From contig CAJTKU010000006.1 in assembly GCA_910577015.1 (NCBI GenBank), forward strand, positions 1 through 64,000: 64,000 nt of DNA. Reading direction: 5' to 3'. A program made the position numbers and the translations under genes. This DNA comes from an uncultured Lachnospiraceae bacterium. Lineage in GTDB: Bacteria > Bacillota > Clostridia > Lachnospirales > Lachnospiraceae. Within the stretch, counting starts at the first letter, position 1, and every line of letters starts with the position of its first letter. The notes beneath the pieces are model-generated. The model made no database searches. It saw only the letters and a program-made list of their open reading frames with translations, and was not told the origin of the DNA. Shown here piece by piece: positions 41,446-49,456 of this stretch.

Positions 41446-41903
41446 AAATGAATAAGTGTGTGAAAGATTCTTTTGCAGTAATCGGCAAAGAAGGTTCCAC
41501 ATTAGACGGTGAACTTTTTATACAAAAGTTATGGGATGACGCAAATTCCCATTTTGAAGAAGTGGAGCATCTGGCAAAGAAAGACGAAAACGGAAATATA
41601 GTCGGAATATGGGGGGCAATGTCTGATTTTTCCCGTTCTTTTAATCCGTGGGAGGATTTTAACAGGGGACTCTATCTTGCAGGAGTGGAATGCGTTGACG
41701 ACGCAGAAGCTCCCCGCGGCTGGACAAAGTGGATTATTCCCGGTTATGAATTTATATACGTAGAATGCGAAAATGATGATATATTTCCAAAGGTAATAGA
41801 GTACATGAAGGACAACAATATTCCATTAGCCGGTGCAGTCCATGATTTTACCTGTCCGCAGACAGGAAAGAATTATATGTTTTTTCCCATTAGAAGGTTA
41901 TAA
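41439..41903 (+). CDS. GyrI-like / AraC effector-binding-domain protein
   Basis: A stand-alone domain of about 154 residues of the GyrI-like (small-molecule-binding) type: DSFAVIGKEGS at the start, IVGIWGAMSDFS, LYLAGVEC with a WTKWIIPGYEFIYVEC strand pair, and a C-terminal DFTCPQTGKNYMFFPIRRL. Such stand-alone domains bind drugs or dyes, and some hydrolyse them. The ATG at 41439, after GAGGAGGTATT, overlaps the end of the upstream gene by 7 bases. Confidence 0.75.
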   Translation: MLKMNKCVKDSFAVIGKEGSTLDGELFIQKLWDDANSHFEEVEHLAKKDENGNIVGIWGAMSDFSRSFNPWEDFNRGLYLAGVECVDDAEAPRGWTKWIIPGYEFIYVECENDDIFPKVIEYMKDNNIPLAGAVHDFTCPQTGKNYMFFPIRRL

Positions 41904-42032
41904 AGAAGCTTTCCTTTAAGAAAATGAAAGAAATTGGAGAAAAGAATGGTATATGTACAGTTAGAACGTTAAGGATATGTCTCTTATAGGAAGGTTTTGA
42001 AACTTTGTTTAAAATGTAAAGGAGAAAATCAG

Positions 42033-42446
42033 ATGAGTGAAAAAATAGAATTTAGTCGAGGCTCTTTTTTTCATGGAACAAAAGCAGATTTGAACATAGG
42101 AGATTTCATAATCACAGGAAAGAAAAAGAATTATAAGGACAATAGAAAATCGGAATATGTATATTTTGCAGGGACTTTGGACGCCGCAGTCTGGGGAGCA
42201 GAATTGGCAGAAGGAGATGGGAAAGAAAGAATATATGTAGTCGAACCAACAGGAGAATTTGAAGACGACCCCAATCTTACGGATAAGAAATTTCCCGGAA
42301 ATCCGACAAAATCATATAGGTCAAAGGAACCGTTGAAAATAGTGGCGGAGGTGACCAAATGGGAAGGACATACCCCGGAATTGCTGAATAATATGTTAGA
42401 AAACCTCAAAAAGCTGTCTGAAATCGGGATAAAAGCTATTGATTGA
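42033..42446 (+). CDS. arr: Rifampin ADP-ribosyltransferase
   Basis: A 137-residue Arr enzyme, which inactivates rifamycins by transferring ADP-ribose from NAD+. The protein matches the family closely: FFHGTKADLNIGDFI, YVYFAGTLDAAVWGAELAEG, IYVVEPTGEFEDDPNLTDKK, FPGNPTKSYRSKEPL and EVTKWEGHTPELL, including the His of HGT and the Asp of EFEDDPN used in the family. ATG 42033 follows AAAGGAGAAAATCAG. The rpoB of this same window keeps the rifampin-sensitive residues, so arr would be useful. It lies among other small accessory genes. Confidence 0.93.
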   Translation: MSEKIEFSRGSFFHGTKADLNIGDFIITGKKKNYKDNRKSEYVYFAGTLDAAVWGAELAEGDGKERIYVVEPTGEFEDDPNLTDKKFPGNPTKSYRSKEPLKIVAEVTKWEGHTPELLNNMLENLKKLSEIGIKAID

Positions 42447-42495
42447 TATTGCAGAAATGTATTTTCTGATTAAGAAGCATGATGGGGAATGATAA

Positions 42496-42912
42496 ATGAA
42501 TGCAGATAAATTAGAGCGTTTTATAAAAAAGCAGAAGGTCAGTTTCATATGCTCTGTTGATGAAAGCGGGTATCCAAATGTAAAAGCAATGTTAAAACCC
42601 GGAAAAATGATAGGGATAAGGGAATTTTATTTTTCTACAAATACCTCATCGCTCAGGGTAAAGCAGTTTCAAAAGAATCCAAAAGCCAGTATCTATTTTT
42701 ACTGCAAGGGGCTTATAAAGTATACCGGCGTTATGCTGACAGGCAAAATGGAAGTGTTGACGGACCAGAATACAAAGGATATGCTTTGGAGAAGGGGAGA
42801 CACCATATATTATAAAGAGGGGGTTACAGATTCCGACTATTGCGTGTTGAAATTTACTGCGGAAAGCGGCAGGTATTATTGCAATTTAAAAACGGAGAGT
42901 TTTAAAATATAG
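42496..42912 (+). CDS. Pyridoxamine 5'-phosphate oxidase-like flavoprotein
   Basis: A 138-residue split-barrel protein of the PNPOx-like family that binds FMN or F420-type cofactors. It shows KQKVSFICSVDESGYPNVKAM, FYFSTNTSSLRVKQFQKNP and KASIYFY, the usual order of the fold. It probably reduces or binds flavin; the substrate is unknown. The start follows GATGGGGAATGATAA, a weak ribosome site. Confidence 0.82.
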   Translation: MNADKLERFIKKQKVSFICSVDESGYPNVKAMLKPGKMIGIREFYFSTNTSSLRVKQFQKNPKASIYFYCKGLIKYTGVMLTGKMEVLTDQNTKDMLWRRGDTIYYKEGVTDSDYCVLKFTAESGRYYCNLKTESFKI

Positions 42913-42938
42913 GGAGGTTCCCCGGAAAGCGGCAAACA

Positions 42939-43802
42939 ATGACCATCTATAAATCAGAAAAAGGTAAAAAGGAAATATTGGCGCTGTATGATAAGCAATT
43001 GAAGCGTCTGGCAGTCCCGTATTCTGACAGGTGGGTTTCAACATCTTTTGGGGAAACCCACCTTATTGAAACCGGAAATTTGTCAGGGATTCCATTGCTT
43101 GTTTTTCATGGGGGAAATGCAACGACTGCATATAATCTGCTCGCATGTGATTTCCTGATGGAAGGGTTTCATATTTATGCGGTTGACACAATAGGCCATC
43201 CGGGCAAGAGCGCAGAAGTAAGTCTGTCAGCAAGGAATTATGACTATGGAAAGTGGGCGGGCGAAGTAATAGATGCCATCGGACAACGGAATATTTGTTG
43301 TTTTGGCGGTTCATTCGGCGCAGGAATCATCTGTAAAACCATGTGTGCCGCGCCGGAGAAAGTAAAACGCGCAGTATTGTATGTTCCGTCAGGCATCAAA
43401 AATGCACCGGCAATCCGCAGTATGGGTATGATGCTTCCCATGTTGATGTATTGGATTACACAAAAAGATAAATGGCTGAAAAAGTGTATGCTTCCAATGG
43501 CGGTATCGGAAGAAAATATAACGGAAGATATCTATGAAACCGCAAAACTGAGTATCAGATATGCAAAAGTAAAGACAGGAATGCCAAGTGACGCTGCCGA
43601 AAGACTCATAAGGCAATGTAAAGCAAATGTGCTGGTAATGGCAGCGGAAAAGGACTGTTTGTTTCCTGCGAAAGGAGTATTAGCGAGAGCCAAAGAGATA
43701 ATGGAAAATGTGACTGTTTATCTGCTGAAGGACAGGGGACATATGAACAGTCTGACAGAACAGGAGAAACAGATGATTGTTGACTTTTTATTGTTTGTGT
43801 AA
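42939..43802 (+). CDS. Alpha/beta hydrolase
   Basis: A 287-residue serine-hydrolase-fold protein. The oxyanion strand is LLVFHGGNATTAYN, the nucleophile elbow GGSFGAG (Ser in the G-x-S-x-G position), the acid is in AAEKDCLFP and the histidine in DRGHMNS near the C-terminus. The catalytic set is complete. The substrate cannot be told. GGGAGG lies 20 bases upstream of the ATG, which is a long spacing. Confidence 0.85.
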   Translation: MTIYKSEKGKKEILALYDKQLKRLAVPYSDRWVSTSFGETHLIETGNLSGIPLLVFHGGNATTAYNLLACDFLMEGFHIYAVDTIGHPGKSAEVSLSARNYDYGKWAGEVIDAIGQRNICCFGGSFGAGIICKTMCAAPEKVKRAVLYVPSGIKNAPAIRSMGMMLPMLMYWITQKDKWLKKCMLPMAVSEENITEDIYETAKLSIRYAKVKTGMPSDAAERLIRQCKANVLVMAAEKDCLFPAKGVLARAKEIMENVTVYLLKDRGHMNSLTEQEKQMIVDFLLFV

Positions 43803-43927
43803 TGAAATGTGATAAAGATTTCATTGAAACAAAAGATATTAAAAATATCAGGTTATATGAAGAAACCGTTAGTCAAATTTTTCAGTATATTATTTGCATG
43901 TATGATTATGAAAGCAGTTCCTTATAA
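43802..43927 (+). CDS. Possible 41-residue peptide
   Basis: The ATG overlaps the stop of the hydrolase gene (TAATG) and opens a 41-codon frame with FIETKDIKNIRLYEETVSQI and IICMYDY. It has no family I recognise and may be a remnant of a longer gene. The coupling is the only support. Confidence 0.3.
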   Translation: MKCDKDFIETKDIKNIRLYEETVSQIFQYIICMYDYESSSL

Positions 43928-43989
43928 CTGCTCTTGGTGATATAATGAAATCATAAATCAGACGTATAGATTGAACTTTAGGAGGAAAT

Positions 43990-44745
43990 ATGGGAGATAC
44001 TAAAATAGTATATGATGAGAAATTTGGAATGTCTGCTTTTAAAAGAGAAATCTGTGCAGAATTAGGAGAATCTTTTTGGAATGAACTTGTTAAAGATATT
44101 GAGTTACCTGACATAGACTCCGAGTGTAAATGTCAATGCCATAATATGTATCTGTTTATGAAACGGATTGAGGAAATGACAGATGAAGAAACCTTGAAAA
44201 AAATATTTTACAGAGTGAGGCATGGATTGCATCCATCGCAATGTGAGTGGGCGCATAAAGAGTTTATGGAAATAGGTAATTTAGATGATTTTCTGAAAAA
44301 GAATTTAAATGATGAATGGAATCATTTTGTTGAGCTGAATAGTGAAAAAAAGGACTTTTACGGACAGGAAATTTCAGACGAAGTATTGGCGTTTATAAAA
44401 GAAAATCCGAAAATGTTAGCACCTGTTCGGGAGGGAAACAAACTGTACTGTATGGCATTTCCTTATAACATGAAAGAGTATTTAAATGCTACCGATGAAA
44501 AAATGAAACGATATCATGCTTGTCATTGCCCTTTTGCTAAGGAATCCATCTTATCAGAAAACGTTGTGTCATCTGCCTTATGTAATTGTAGTTTAGGCCA
44601 CGTAATGAATTTTACGGAAGCTTTTATGGGAAGGGAACTGGAAGGCAAAGTAGTTCGTTCGGTTTTGAATGGAGATTTGACTTGTGAGTATGAGATAGAA
44701 ATACCAAATGATATCATGCAAAAGTATGTGAATTTAGAGGGGTGA
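43990..44745 (+). CDS. Cys-rich protein of unknown function (DUF6144-like)
   Basis: A 251-residue soluble protein. Three Cys clusters stand out: SECKCQCH (about residue 45), HACHCPFAKES (about 180) and ALCNCSLGH (about 200), which suggests a metal or iron-sulfur site. It resembles proteins grouped as DUF6144, from memory only. ATG 43990 follows TTAGGAGGAAAT. The next gene, a GNAT, starts 7 bases after its stop. Confidence 0.6.
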   Translation: MGDTKIVYDEKFGMSAFKREICAELGESFWNELVKDIELPDIDSECKCQCHNMYLFMKRIEEMTDEETLKKIFYRVRHGLHPSQCEWAHKEFMEIGNLDDFLKKNLNDEWNHFVELNSEKKDFYGQEISDEVLAFIKENPKMLAPVREGNKLYCMAFPYNMKEYLNATDEKMKRYHACHCPFAKESILSENVVSSALCNCSLGHVMNFTEAFMGRELEGKVVRSVLNGDLTCEYEIEIPNDIMQKYVNLEG

Positions 44746-44752
44746 AACAAGG

Positions 44753-45526
44753 ATGTTCCAAATAATCATCCAAAATTATTACTATTATTATAAAATATTT
44801 GCGCAGGCTGAAATCATGAAGCTTTATGAGGGTTCTGTAAGCTGGATAATTCCATGTAATGGAGAAAAAGGACCGTCCATTGCTTTTTGTATCCATTTGA
44901 ATGAAGAAAACACTGAAACGGAATTGAAGGCATTTATCCAAGGTATCCGGGAGGGTAAGGTGCCGCATATATGGCATGTCACGCCAGACGCAACGCCTGA
45001 AAATATTATTGATATAATGAAGGAAAACGGATTTAAAAATCTGGCAGAAGATGCGTCTGAACCGGAGCCGGCAATGTTGTTACATAAAAATGACTTTATT
45101 CCTTGTGCAGAAAAAAACAGCCATATCACCTGCCGAAAAATAAGTACAAAAAAAGATTTCAAATTATGGATAGATGTGGTAAATACAGCATTGCATGGTT
45201 GGGATATGATTGACGCAGACCATTATTTTTCATGGGTGGAAAGCAATAATATCAATATTTATCTGGCTGAAATAAACGGACTTGCCGTTTCAACATGTGC
45301 GACAATTCAAAATGAAAATGCGGCTTCATTAGAATTTGTGTCAACTCTGGAACCTTACCGAAGAAAAAAAGGGGCAATCATGTTATGTTCTTACGCAATC
45401 AATGACTTGCTGAATAATGGTGCAGAGATTGTGACGCTTAGCGCGTGTGGTCACTCTGCATTTTTATATGAAAAATTAGGGTTCAAAAGATGTTTTCAAA
45501 ATATTGTTATGAAATTTGAAGAGTGA
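44753..45526 (+). CDS. GNAT-family N-acetyltransferase (two-domain)
   Basis: A 257-residue protein. The C-terminal half is a GNAT fold: ITCRKISTKKDFKLWIDVVN, IYLAEINGLAVSTCATI, LEFVSTLEPYRRKKGAIMLC in the acetyl-CoA-binding place (normally QxxGxG/A, here degenerate RRKKGA) and FLYEKLGFKRC at the end. The N-terminal ~110 residues are a second, unassigned region (WHVTPDATPENIIDIMKENGF). It lies 7 bases after the preceding gene, probably in one transcript. Confidence 0.75.
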   Translation: MFQIIIQNYYYYYKIFAQAEIMKLYEGSVSWIIPCNGEKGPSIAFCIHLNEENTETELKAFIQGIREGKVPHIWHVTPDATPENIIDIMKENGFKNLAEDASEPEPAMLLHKNDFIPCAEKNSHITCRKISTKKDFKLWIDVVNTALHGWDMIDADHYFSWVESNNINIYLAEINGLAVSTCATIQNENAASLEFVSTLEPYRRKKGAIMLCSYAINDLLNNGAEIVTLSACGHSAFLYEKLGFKRCFQNIVMKFEE

Positions 45527-45538
45527 AGAGGAATCGTT

Positions 45539-45889
45539 ATGAAAAAATGGTATGATGAAGAATATGAGTGGGAAATAGAAGTGATTGGATTTAACAAAGA
45601 CAATGAAGAAACGGAGAGATTTTGCCGGAACGGTGAAGAAATTGGAGATAAATATACATGTACATATGGCTGCCCGGTAAATGCACAGGGACAGGGTATC
45701 TGCTCAAAAGTCATGATGATGATGTACCCTGTCATGGAAGCCGTAAGGAGCGGCGGAGATTTGGAAAATATAGGCGGGGACAGTAAATACAGTAAGGTGG
45801 TAATGTGTCCGGACGGTTGCGTTCTGTTCAGGATTACAGCGAAGCCTTTGGACAACGAGAACTTTTTCAAAGGCAAGTTTTTTGATTAG
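45539..45889 (+). CDS. TIGR04076-family protein
   Basis: A 116-residue protein whose pattern EVIGFNKD, YGCPVNAQGQGICSKVMMMMYPVMEAVRSGGDL and VVMCPDGCVLFRI is that of the TIGR04076 family, with conserved Cys residues in CP.NAQG.C and CPDG. The family's function is not known. It follows the GNAT gene by 12 bases, behind GAAGAGGAATCGTT. Confidence 0.78.
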   Translation: MKKWYDEEYEWEIEVIGFNKDNEETERFCRNGEEIGDKYTCTYGCPVNAQGQGICSKVMMMMYPVMEAVRSGGDLENIGGDSKYSKVVMCPDGCVLFRITAKPLDNENFFKGKFFD

Positions 45890-45894
45890 AGGGA

Positions 45895-46377
45895 CTATTC
45901 TAATGCCATAATGTAGAATTTGTTTTTGAAGTAGGAGTTGGTTACTTCGCTTGTTTTCTGAAATCCTATCTTTTCGTATACTTTTTGAGCCCGCTCGTTA
46001 AAGGCTGCCACCGATAAACGGAATTTCTTGGCGCCATAATGCTTTCTGGCAAATTCAATACCCAGAGCGGCGAATTGAGTCCCGTATCCCTGCCCACAGA
46101 GTTCCGGGCGAAGCCCCAGCCCAATGTCCAGATAATCACGGGTATAATCGAAATTCTCGATGGTGGGGATTTGACCCTCCGGACCAAAATGAAAATGGCC
46201 GATGAGGGTTTGGTTATTATCGCATACAACAAAAAAGTTATCGATAGGCGTATCTGCATCGGTGGTGGGTTTGTCGGCAACGGGACGATTGTAAAAAGAA
46301 TAAATATCATCGTATTGCCATTTTGAAATTTCATATGCATGTTTTCGAGTCATCGGAATGATAGTATATGTATCCAT
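45895..46377 (-). CDS. GNAT-family N-acetyltransferase (RimJ-like)
   Basis: About 160 residues, the only minus-strand gene in this array. The GNAT core is clear: IIPMTRKHAYEISKWQYDD, FFVVCDNNQTLIGHFHFG, the LDIGLGLRPELCGQGYGTQF acetyl-CoA loop (Q/R-x-x-G-x-G), FRLSVAAFNERAQKVYEKIGF. The start at 46377 follows AAGGAGTTTACC; the longer frame to 46518 has no ribosome site. The substrate is unknown. Confidence 0.85.
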   Translation of the reverse strand: MDTYTIIPMTRKHAYEISKWQYDDIYSFYNRPVADKPTTDADTPIDNFFVVCDNNQTLIGHFHFGPEGQIPTIENFDYTRDYLDIGLGLRPELCGQGYGTQFAALGIEFARKHYGAKKFRLSVAAFNERAQKVYEKIGFQKTSEVTNSYFKNKFYIMALE

Positions 46378-46523
46378 GGTAAACTCCTTTCGTAAATTTA
46401 ATTCTATCCCATAAATCTGCATTTCGCAATAGATACAAGAGAGTCGGAGTTTCTGCATTCTGCATTTCGTGTGATAGGCAAATATTCTATAATTAAATAT
46501 ATAAATGGGAAGGAGCATTGAGT

Positions 46524-47042
46524 ATGATACATACGGAAAGAATAAATATTGTACCGTTTGAAATGAAATATCTGTCGGACTATTATCACGGATTCAATCA
46601 TGAAATAACAAAATTCCAGTGGCCCAATCCATTTGAAAGTATCGATAATGCAAAAGACATGCTGCAGGAGTTTCTGAATGAAATGGAAAGAGAAGAAACA
46701 TTGTTGTTTTCCATTCTTTCAAAGAATGATACGTTTCTAGGAAGTGTTGAGGTTCACGGACTTACTGAAGAGTCCCCTGAATTGGGTGTCTGGATAGTGG
46801 AATCGGAGCAGAACAAAGGCTATGCGTATGAAGCTTTGAAAGAAGTCCTTAATTATGTCCGCGCAAAATATGACAAACTTTCCTTTTTTTATGAAGCAGA
46901 TATCCGCAATATAGCCAGCACGAAGCTATTGCATAAATTTGAAAATCAATATGAAATTATTGAGCAGGGGTTTGAGAAATTAACCACAGATTCCGGAAAG
47001 GCACTGGAATTGCAAGGGTATATTCTTAAAACAAAGAAATAG
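46524..47042 (+). CDS. GNAT-family N-acetyltransferase (RimJ/RimL type)
   Basis: 172 residues with the order MIHTERINIVPFEMKYLSDYY, ITKFQWPNPF, TFLGSVEVHGL, the acetyl-CoA loop ELGVWIVESEQNKGYAYEAL and IRNIASTKLLHKF. This is the RimJ/RimL class, which often acetylates N-termini or antibiotics. ATG 46524, 8 bases after AAGGAG, is preferred to the TTG at 46518. Confidence 0.85.
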   Translation: MIHTERINIVPFEMKYLSDYYHGFNHEITKFQWPNPFESIDNAKDMLQEFLNEMEREETLLFSILSKNDTFLGSVEVHGLTEESPELGVWIVESEQNKGYAYEALKEVLNYVRAKYDKLSFFYEADIRNIASTKLLHKFENQYEIIEQGFEKLTTDSGKALELQGYILKTKK

Positions 47043-47074
47043 CAGCCCATTGATAGGAAGGGAAAAGACATCAT

Positions 47075-47364
47075 ATGAAATTTAACAAATTGATACCGGA
47101 ACTGACCGTTACCGATATCAGACAATCGAAGGAATTTTATACGAAGGTTTTGGAAATGGCATAAATTTTCAGATTGATATAGAGGACGTAGAAGGATTTG
47201 TGCAGAAAGTGAAAGCGCAGGGGGTGCCGTTGTTTCAGGATATCTTTACCAGTAAGTACCAATGTGACGGGATGTGTTACATAGAAAAAGATGTATTGCT
47301 GCAGGACCCTGACGGATATCTACTGCGTTTTTCGGAGACGTTGATGGAAAAAGCAGTGGAATAG
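47075..47364 (+). pseudogene. Decayed VOC-family gene
   Basis: The gene begins MKFNKLIPELTVTDIRQSKE then FYTKVLEMA and meets TAA at 47162-47164. One frame over, it resumes NFQIDIEDVEGFVQKVKAQG and later LLQDPDGYLLRFSETL, the normal C-terminal end of the family, ending TAG at 47362-47364. The middle ~40 residues of a glyoxalase/bleomycin-resistance-type protein are gone and the frame has shifted. It is therefore inactive. Confidence 0.8.
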
Positions 47365-47464
47365 TGCGGGAGTATGTTAACTGTGTATTGCCGAAAAAAT
47401 AGCCGGTATGGTAAAATATATGCGAACACAATGTAATTTTTTAAATAAGAAAGGAGATATCATT

Positions 47465-48205
47465 ATGGCAGACAAAGTGGTTTTGATGGACAGGGCGTAT
47501 CGGGAGAAGCATTATCCCAACGGATATTTTGCTGCGGTGGCAAAAAATGCAAGAGGGGGAGGCGTTGCCCTTATTATCTGCGGTCTGGTTCTTGCTTTGA
47601 TGGGACTGGGCATACTTTCGCTGGAAGCGGCATTTTTTTCGGCAGGCGAGCCTTCTGAATCCATAAGTGAAATCATTGTTATAGGCATTATCGGCTTGGT
47701 ATTTCTGGTTCCGGGCATCTTTGTCATTCGTTTTGGGATTCGCCGAATGAAATCTAACGAAACGGATTGGATTAAAAAGTTTGTGGATGCCAGCGATTAT
47801 CCTGAAAGCATTATCCGGGATTTTGGCAATCAGGTATTGGAAGACCAAAGCCTGCGTCTGCGATTGGATTCACTTGAGGGAACTTTGACGAGGGATTACA
47901 TCAGTATCGCCAATCTTCTGTCGCCCTGTGTTATCAAAATAGAAGATGTCACAGGGGCCTATCTGGTAGAAACTTCCTATCAGGTCAATATAAACGGCAA
48001 AACAAAAACGGCATACACGACCAGCATTGCAGTTTTTTCCAACCATAATACCTATATGTATGCAACGGCAAAGGAAAACACAGTGAAGCAGATTCAGGAA
48101 ATTTTGCTGCAGAGAAATCCAGGCATTGACACGGCAGGCGGCAGGATGCTCTCAGAGAAGGAATTTCAGGAAATGGAAGCCAAAGTAAATAAGGCTTCCA
48201 AATAG
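47465..48205 (+). CDS. Two-span membrane protein of unknown function
   Basis: A 246-residue protein. Two transmembrane helices (about residues 32-58 and 70-92) are followed by a ~150-residue cytoplasmic domain with RDYISIANLLSPCVIKIEDV and SNHNTYMYATAKENT. I recognise no enzyme motif; it is like many small PH-like-domain membrane proteins of Clostridia. ATG 47465 follows AGAAAGGAGATATCATT; the frame open to 47408 has no ribosome site. Confidence 0.65.
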   Translation: MADKVVLMDRAYREKHYPNGYFAAVAKNARGGGVALIICGLVLALMGLGILSLEAAFFSAGEPSESISEIIVIGIIGLVFLVPGIFVIRFGIRRMKSNETDWIKKFVDASDYPESIIRDFGNQVLEDQSLRLRLDSLEGTLTRDYISIANLLSPCVIKIEDVTGAYLVETSYQVNINGKTKTAYTTSIAVFSNHNTYMYATAKENTVKQIQEILLQRNPGIDTAGGRMLSEKEFQEMEAKVNKASK

Positions 48206-48217
48206 CGGAGGCCTTCC

Positions 48218-48652
48218 ATGGTACGAGAAGCCCGAAAGGAAGATTTAAAGGAAGTATTGGAGCTGTATTTATTCCTGCATGAAGATTCTGTCCCGGAACA
48301 GAGCGACTATCTGTCGCATACATGGGAACAGATAATACAGGACGGAAACCACCACCTGATTTTGAATGAGGTGGATGGGAGGATTGTCTCTTCCTGCGTA
48401 TGCGTCATTATTCCCAACCTTACAAGAAATGTGCGCCCGTACGCTTTTGTTGAAAATGTGGTAACCCATGCAGACTACCGCGGAAGGGGGCTGGCAACGG
48501 CGTGTCTGGAATACGCCAGGCAGACGGCACAGTCCGCCAATTGCTATAAAATGATGCTGCTTACGGGGAGCAGGGAGGAAAAAACGCTGGATTTTTATAG
48601 AAATGCAGGATACAACAGCACGGATAAAACAGCGTTTATCCGGTGGCTTTAA
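48218..48652 (+). CDS. GNAT-family N-acetyltransferase
   Basis: A 144-residue compact GNAT: MVREARKEDLKEVLELYLFL, EVDGRIVSSCVCVIIP, then FVENVVTHADYRGRGLATAC (acetyl-CoA motif R-x-x-G-x-G/A) and MLLTGSREEKTLDFYRNAGY. The start, 12 bases after the previous gene, follows AGCGGAGGCCTTCC. The substrate is unknown. Confidence 0.88.
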   Translation: MVREARKEDLKEVLELYLFLHEDSVPEQSDYLSHTWEQIIQDGNHHLILNEVDGRIVSSCVCVIIPNLTRNVRPYAFVENVVTHADYRGRGLATACLEYARQTAQSANCYKMMLLTGSREEKTLDFYRNAGYNSTDKTAFIRWL

Positions 48653-48667
48653 ATTAGGAGGCTTGTT

Positions 48668-49456
48668 TTGGAAAATAGCAGACTGCTCTTGTTCGATTTG
48701 GATGGAACGTTGCTTCGGGATGATAAAACCATCTCACAGAGGACGCTGAAGGCATTATGGGAATGCCGGAAAAAGGGCATACTTCTCGGAATATCCACCT
48801 CCAGAAGTGAACAGAACGCGCTGTCCTTTGTGGAGGAACTGAAGCCGGATATATTGATTACAAGCGGCGGCGCCCTTGTAAAGCATCGGGACAGGTATAT
48901 TTACAGAAGTGGGTTTTCAAGGGAAGACACAGAGCGGATGATAGAAACTGCCCGCAAAGTGTGCGGCGCGGATTGTGAAATCACGGTTGACACGGTAGAC
49001 GCCCATTATTGGAATTACAAAGTTGACCCCAAAAAGCAGGATAAAAGCTGGGGAGACAGTATTTATACAGATTTTCGGGATTTCCAGGAAAGTTCATTAA
49101 AGATATGCGTTGAAATCTTTGAAGAATGTCAGGCAAAACAGTTACAGGAACTGTTTCCTGAATGTGATTGTGTGCGTTTTTCAGACGGATATTGGTACAA
49201 ATTTACTCCAAAGGAAGCCACAAAAGAAAGGGCGGTTATGGAAATATGTGCCGCATGTAAAATTTCAACAGAGGACATCACCGCGTTTGGCGATGATTAC
49301 GCAGACATCGGAATGTTGCAGTTGTGCGGCAAAGGAATCGCCATGGGGAATGCCATAGCTTTGGTGAAGCAAAAGGCGGATATGGTAATCGGCAGCAATG
49401 AGGAAGACGGCATTGCAGAGTATCTCGAAATGGAATATGAAGGGAAAAAGAATTGA
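48668..49456 (+). CDS. HAD-superfamily phosphatase (Cof-like)
   Basis: A 262-residue Cof-type HAD hydrolase: motif I LFDLDGTLLRDD with nucleophile Asp, motif II Ser/Thr in GISTSRS, Lys in KFTPKEATK, and motif IV AFGDDYADIGML with IAMGNA. The large C2 cap is present. The family removes phosphate from small metabolites. The TTG start at 48668 follows TAGGAGGCTTGTT. Its stop overlaps the next gene's start. Confidence 0.88.
   Translation: MENSRLLLFDLDGTLLRDDKTISQRTLKALWECRKKGILLGISTSRSEQNALSFVEELKPDILITSGGALVKHRDRYIYRSGFSREDTERMIETARKVCGADCEITVDTVDAHYWNYKVDPKKQDKSWGDSIYTDFRDFQESSLKICVEIFEECQAKQLQELFPECDCVRFSDGYWYKFTPKEATKERAVMEICAACKISTEDITAFGDDYADIGMLQLCGKGIAMGNAIALVKQKADMVIGSNEEDGIAEYLEMEYEGKKN

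Noticed and set aside
38361..48652. Integron with attC sites
   Set aside because: The gene mix looks like cassettes, but I found no paired GTTRRRY/RYYYAAC sites between genes and no integron integrase.
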